NCBI GenBank assembly: GCA_945982035.1
Contig: CAMFRO010000003.1
Location: forward strand, 1-45,088
Length of the DNA stretch: 45,088 nucleotides
Direction of reading: 5' to 3'
Source of the DNA: an uncultured Clostridia bacterium
GTDB lineage: Bacteria > Bacillota > Clostridia > Oscillospirales > Acutalibacteraceae
Position 1 is the stretch's first letter. Every line of letters begins with the position of its first letter. Positions 41,207 through 45,088 of this stretch are shown here, piece after piece. The notes under the pieces were generated by a model that was not told the origin of the DNA, did not search any database, and worked only from the letters and a program-made list of their open reading frames with translations. A program made the position numbers and the translations under genes.

Positions 41207-42748
41207 ATGTTGGATAATATTAAATCTTCAAGAATTGATTATAAATCATTTATTTATGACGAACCTTTTACCGAGTCTCCTTATTTTTCATACTTAAAGG
41301 AGCCTGTTGACAAAAAATCAATTTTGGTTTTGCCAAAGGGAAAAGCCGATATTGAAAATATCAATGAACTCATAAAGAAGCTGAGAAAAAAGAAGTTTAA
41401 TATATATGCTCTTGATACTGCAAAAAGGCTTATTGAGTATGACGGTGTAATCTACGTAAAAAAGGGCAGCGACGAATATAAAAAGGCGTTTGCCGTGTGC
41501 AAGTATATTTATGCTCTTGATATGCTTTATTCGGGCTTTGTCAAAAGAGATGGGCAAATTGTAATTTGTGCGTTGAAGAATATTGACAATCCTGTGAATC
41601 TTACACAGCGTATAGGACTTACCTCTTTAATTTCAAAAACCGATTATTTTATTTATCAGCAGAAATATAATTGTATTGAATTTAAAAAGCTTTTGAAAGC
41701 CATTGCAAGAGGAAAGCTTAAACCTGCACAGCCCCGGTCCGATGGCAAACAGAATATTTTATTTGAGGTTAACTGTGCAAACGCAGATACCTGTCTTTCA
41801 ACCTTTGAAAGAGTTTCAAGTGCTATAGATTTTTCAAAATATAATGTTTCTGCCCTAATTCCGTCAAAATATATCAAAGCGTATTCTCGGTTTTTCACCG
41901 CTCTTAATCCTAACATAAATATTTTTGTTAAGCGTGGAAAGATTATTGCCGATAAAGAAACAGACAAGAAAGCCAAATTTTTAACAAAAGAAATTTTTTA
42001 TCTGGAAGACTACAATCGGGTGTTTGACTTTTTCCCTGATTATGTGTTTGACTATGAACGCAGAAAGATGTTTGGCAATTTAAAATTTGATACTGTAATT
42101 AATATGGGACACAATGCGTTTTACTGGACCTACCTTGCAAAAAGTCTTTGTAAAAATGTGTATTATCTTGATGTGAATGATTATTACAATTCCAATATGG
42201 AAAATCTTTCGGGCAAGGCAAGACTTGCAGGATTTTACGATAGGGTTTATTACCTTTCCGAATATAATTTGGAAAAAGCCTGTTACTATAATCCGGCGCT
42301 GGAAAGCAAGGCTCAAGCTGCTGAGTATATTCCGTTGAAGAATTTAGGAGCACATAATGATGCCGAGGAAGTTGAAATTAACGGCAGAAAACGGCTTGTT
42401 GCCAAGACTGAAAAAATTGAAGGCTTTGACAGTATGAGTGTTACCACCGTTGATTATTTTGAAAAAGGCGCTTGCTCTTACGTTATAACCGACCCGATGA
42501 AATCGTTGCAGGATAATCTTGAACTTGTTGATTATGCCTGTAAGCATGCAGATAAGATTTTAGTGTTTGATTTGTCTATGTGCATACCCAACGGATTTGC
42601 CGTTTTTGCAAATGCCATGTATTTTGATTCACACGAAATATATATGTCACTGATTTCAAGGCTTGATAAGTGCTTCGCCTTCAGCGACAGCGATGGTATT
42701 ATCACCGAGGCAAAGGCTTTTTCAAAGGATGTTATAATCTTTGAATAG
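41207..42748 (+). CDS. Divergent glycosyltransferase-like protein
   Basis: A 513-residue cytosolic protein that I only partly recognise. Segments such as MFGNLKFDTVINMGHNAFYWTYLAKSL align by eye with CFGDAKFDCIINFSGFSAFYANMYYSRKS of the preceding GT4 domain, and EINGRKRLV aligns with EFNGREYIYV, so it appears to be a diverged relative of that GT-B half. The EX7E motif and the VTVGR strand are not seen, so it may be inactive, a partner subunit, or a transferase of altered chemistry. I chose ATG 41207 over ATG 41192 because AGGAGGT lies at 41195-41201 with proper spacing. It is coupled to the upstream gene (15-base gap). No terminator is seen before the valS leader. Confidence 0.65.
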   Translation: MLDNIKSSRIDYKSFIYDEPFTESPYFSYLKEPVDKKSILVLPKGKADIENINELIKKLRKKKFNIYALDTAKRLIEYDGVIYVKKGSDEYKKAFAVCKYIYALDMLYSGFVKRDGQIVICALKNIDNPVNLTQRIGLTSLISKTDYFIYQQKYNCIEFKKLLKAIARGKLKPAQPRSDGKQNILFEVNCANADTCLSTFERVSSAIDFSKYNVSALIPSKYIKAYSRFFTALNPNINIFVKRGKIIADKETDKKAKFLTKEIFYLEDYNRVFDFFPDYVFDYERRKMFGNLKFDTVINMGHNAFYWTYLAKSLCKNVYYLDVNDYYNSNMENLSGKARLAGFYDRVYYLSEYNLEKACYYNPALESKAQAAEYIPLKNLGAHNDAEEVEINGRKRLVAKTEKIEGFDSMSVTTVDYFEKGACSYVITDPMKSLQDNLELVDYACKHADKILVFDLSMCIPNGFAVFANAMYFDSHEIYMSLISRLDKCFAFSDSDGIITEAKAFSKDVIIFE

Positions 42749-42756
42749 TCTATCTC

Positions 42757-42785
42757 TTGACAATTTGGGGTAATTTTGTTAATAT
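42757..42785 (+). promoter_or_regulatory. Promoter of the valS T-box leader
   Basis: TTGACA at 42757-42762, 17-base spacer, TAATAT at 42780-42785. The start would be near 42792. Confidence 0.85.
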
Positions 42786-42804
42786 ATTTTCAATATTAAA
42801 AGGC

Positions 42805-43024
42805 TGTGATTAAGAGGAGTATTTTGCTTATTTCTTTTAGAGAGTCGTCGGTGGGTGCAAGACGACAGAATGGGCAGAAGAAGGTAGCTTATGAGCCGAT
42901 CGGGTGAAATATCAGTAGCTCGGTACGTATATCTGCGTTAAGGATTTGAGAGGCATTATTGTAAGATAATGCAATTTGAGTGGTACCACGGATTTTCCGC
43001 CTCATTGCCGAGGCGGATTTTTTT
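42805..43024 (+). promoter_or_regulatory. T-box riboswitch (valine) with terminator
   Basis: Stem I shows AGAGAGTCGTC, GGTGGGTGCAA and GACGAC (42839-42866). In its 3' side, GAAGGTAGC offers the specifier GTA (Val) at 42884-42886, followed by a purine. The T-box sequence TGAGTGGTACCACGG (about 42977-42991) contains TGGT, complementary to the tRNA end ACCA. A terminator follows: TCCGCCTC (42996-43003) / GAGGCGGA (43010-43017) and seven T (43018-43024). Uncharged tRNA-Val should switch it to the antiterminator and raise valS expression. It fills the 42749-43048 gap. Confidence 0.95.
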
Positions 43025-43048
43025 GTATAAAAATTAGGAGTTGATAAA

Positions 43049-45088
43049 ATGGCAAAAGAGCTTGAAAAGCAGTATAATCCGGCTGAAGTAGAGGACCGCA
43101 CATATAAATTTTGGTGCGATAAAAAATACTTTCACGCTAAAAGAGACGAGAATAAAAAAACATATACAATAGTGATTCCTCCTCCAAATATTACAGGACA
43201 GCTCCACATGGGACACGCCCTTGATAATACACTTCAGGATATTCTTATCCGCTATCACCGTATGGCAGGATATGATACTCTGTGGCTTCCCGGTACCGAC
43301 CACGCTTCCATTGCAACAGAGGCAAAAATTGTTGAAGCAATGCGCGAGGAAGGTATTACAAAAGAGGATATCGGCAGAGAAAAATTTCTTGAGCGTGCTT
43401 GGGATTGGAAAGAAAAATACGGCGGCAGAATCATTGAGCAGCTGAAAAAAATGGGCTCCTCCTGCGACTGGGACAGAGAACGCTTTACTCTTGACGAGGG
43501 ATGCAGTAAGGCCGTTAGAGAGGTTTTTGTAAACCTTTATGAAAAGGAGCTTATTTACCGTGGCAACCGTATGGTTAACTGGTGCCCTCACTGCAATACT
43601 TCAATTTCCGATGCAGAGGTTGAGTATGAGGAAAAGGAGTCAAATTTCTGGCACCTGCTTTATACAGTTAAAGAAACAGGAGAGCAGCTTGAACTTGCCA
43701 CTACACGTCCGGAAACTATGCTGGGAGATACTGCTGTTGCAATTAACGGCGACGATCCGCGATATAAGCATCTTCACGGATGTCACGTTATTCTTCCGCT
43801 GTTGAATAAAGAAATTCCTATCGTATGTGACGAGCACGCAGATATGACAAAGGGTACAGGCGTTGTAAAAATCACGCCCGCCCACGATCCCAATGACTTT
43901 GAGGTAGGTCTGCGCCATAATCTGCCTATCGTAAGAACATTCACCTACGACGGATATATGACCGGCGCAGAGGATAAGGCAAAGGCAGACGAAATCATAA
44001 ATAACGGAAAAGCTACTCTCAACGAGCCTGAGGTTCTTGACTGCGGAAAATATGCAGGAATGACAACACTTGAGGCGAGAAAGGCAATACTTGAGGACCT
44101 GGAAAAAGGCGGTTACATCAAGGAAATTGAGCCTATTAAGCACGATGTAGGTACATGCTACCGCTGTCATACAAATATTGAGCCTATGGTTTCTAAGCAG
44201 TGGTTCGTTAAAATGGAGCCTCTTGCAGGTCCTGCCATTGACGCTGTTGAAACAGGCAAAATTAAATTTGTGCCTGAGAGATTTAAAAAGAATTATATGA
44301 ACTGGATGAGAGGCACAAGAGACTGGTGCATTTCCCGTCAGCTTTGGTGGGGACACAGAATACCTGCTTGGTATTGTGAAGACTGTGGTGCAACAACTGT
44401 TTCAAAGGAGGACCCCTGCACCTGCTTAAACTGCGGCAGTAAAAACATTCAGCAGGACCCGGATACTCTTGATACCTGGTTCTCATCTGCACTATGGCCG
44501 TTTTCAACTCTCGGTTGGCCTGAGAAAACCGAGGACCTCAAGCATTACTATCCCACAAATACCCTTGTTACAGGCTACGATATTATTGGCTTTTGGGTTA
44601 GCCGTATGATTTTCTCCGGTCTTGCTTATACCGATGATATTCCCTTTGATACAGTCCTTATTCATGGACTTGTACGTGATGCCCAGGGCAGAAAAATGTC
44701 CAAATCCTTAGGTAACGGTATTGACCCGCTGAAGATTATTGACCAATACGGTGCCGATGCGTTAAGATTTACCCTTGCAACAGGCAACTCACCGGGAAAT
44801 GATATGCGTTTCTCCGACGATAAGGTTATGGCGTCTCGTAACTTTGCCAATAAATTGTGGAACGCCGCACGCTTTGTTCTTATGTATCTCGGCGAGGATT
44901 ATAAGTATAACGGACTTCCTAAGGATTTGCTTATTGAGGATAAATGGATTATTTCAAAGGTAAATACTCTTGCAAAGGATGTTACCGATAACCTTGAAAA
45001 ATACGAGCTTGGCATAGCCGTACAGAAGCTTTACGATTTTATCTGGGATGTTTTCTGCGATTGGTATATTGAGATTGCCAAAATCAGA
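43049..45088 (+). CDS. valS: Valyl-tRNA synthetase, 5' part, cut by the window end
   Basis: A class I synthetase charging tRNA-Val with valine and editing threonine. 680 codons are open to the last base; about 200 more residues would be expected. The signature HMGH is at 53-56 ([13 protein letters not shown]), the CP1 editing domain spans about 190-340 ([18 protein letters not shown]), and KMSKS is near residue 548 ([10 protein letters not shown]). Cysteine pairs within CPHC, CEDC and CLNCG suggest structural zinc. The ribosome binding site TAGGAG lies at 43035-43040, 8 bases before the ATG. Expression is controlled by the upstream T-box. The C-terminal anticodon domain has just begun ([13 protein letters not shown]) when the window ends. 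Confidence 0.98.
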   Translation, partial: MAKELEKQYNPAEVEDRTYKFWCDKKYFHAKRDENKKTYTIVIPPPNITGQLHMGHALDNTLQDILIRYHRMAGYDTLWLPGTDHASIATEAKIVEAMREEGITKEDIGREKFLERAWDWKEKYGGRIIEQLKKMGSSCDWDRERFTLDEGCSKAVREVFVNLYEKELIYRGNRMVNWCPHCNTSISDAEVEYEEKESNFWHLLYTVKETGEQLELATTRPETMLGDTAVAINGDDPRYKHLHGCHVILPLLNKEIPIVCDEHADMTKGTGVVKITPAHDPNDFEVGLRHNLPIVRTFTYDGYMTGAEDKAKADEIINNGKATLNEPEVLDCGKYAGMTTLEARKAILEDLEKGGYIKEIEPIKHDVGTCYRCHTNIEPMVSKQWFVKMEPLAGPAIDAVETGKIKFVPERFKKNYMNWMRGTRDWCISRQLWWGHRIPAWYCEDCGATTVSKEDPCTCLNCGSKNIQQDPDTLDTWFSSALWPFSTLGWPEKTEDLKHYYPTNTLVTGYDIIGFWVSRMIFSGLAYTDDIPFDTVLIHGLVRDAQGRKMSKSLGNGIDPLKIIDQYGADALRFTLATGNSPGNDMRFSDDKVMASRNFANKLWNAARFVLMYLGEDYKYNGLPKDLLIEDKWIISKVNTLAKDVTDNLEKYELGIAVQKLYDFIWDVFCDWYIEIAKIR

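Noticed and set aside
1-45088. CRISPR arrays, tRNA or rRNA genes, integrase or transposase genes
   Set aside because: I looked for spaced direct repeats, cloverleaf or rRNA segments, and mobile-element enzymes and found none.

Overview
The window reads as chromosomal DNA of an anaerobic, low-to-moderate GC, spore-forming Clostridia, probably an Oscillospirales/Ruminococcaceae-like gut bacterium. The grounds are two sporulation sigma factors (sigK and sigG), GatCAB beside aspS, FeoAB, a valS T-box, an L10 leader, strong AGGAGG ribosome binding sites and sigma-A promoters. The genus is an inference. I see no prophage, transposase gene, CRISPR array, rRNA or tRNA gene.

Layout. 1-5340: aspS-gatC-gatA-gatB, the indirect Asn/Gln-tRNA pathway, preceded by a complex palindromic repeat (E1). 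5394-9149: feoAB and a GPH-family sugar symporter. 9202-9478: a second copy of the repeat (E2). 9559-10966 (minus): a membrane protein and a pseudouridine synthase from an apparently leaderless promoter. 11084-17270: uvrB-MATE-uvrA. 17360-18809 (minus): an HPr-kinase-like ATPase and a Thr-rich DUF4430-like lipoprotein. 18877-21904 (minus): pnp-mtnA-mtaD, a methylthioadenosine salvage operon, divergent from a BMP/PnrA-like lipoprotein with inserted InlB-type repeats. 24156-27132: a small membrane protein, two tandem GtrA-like proteins (the second fused to a HAD phosphatase) and an MBL-fold hydrolase. 27133-30874: sigK (minus), upp-uraA and sigG. 31081-34471: an ECF S component with a structured leader, and two convergent flavoproteins. 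34789-38409: rpmG-secE-nusG-rplK-rplA and rplJ-rplL, with two apparent L1 binding sites and an L10 leader/attenuator. 38697-42748: a teichoic-acid-type transferase fused to a GT4 glycosyltransferase, and a related divergent glycosyltransferase-like protein. 42749-45088: a T-box leader and valS, cut by the window end.

Most genes are ordinary housekeeping genes. The strongest unexplained signal is the pair of ~278-nt repeats E1 (53-331) and E2 (9202-9478). They share short conserved single-stranded segments and the same nested stem plan, but their stems differ in sequence while each remains self-complementary. This suggests either a structured RNA family or a hairpin-based mobile repeat. Other points of interest are the GtrA-HAD fusion at an A7 tract where a one-base slip would restore separate genes, the BMP protein with inserted InlB-type repeats, the MATE gene inside a uvrB/uvrA operon, the implied 5'-methylthioinosine route, and the feoA ribosome binding site lying inside a terminator-like hairpin.
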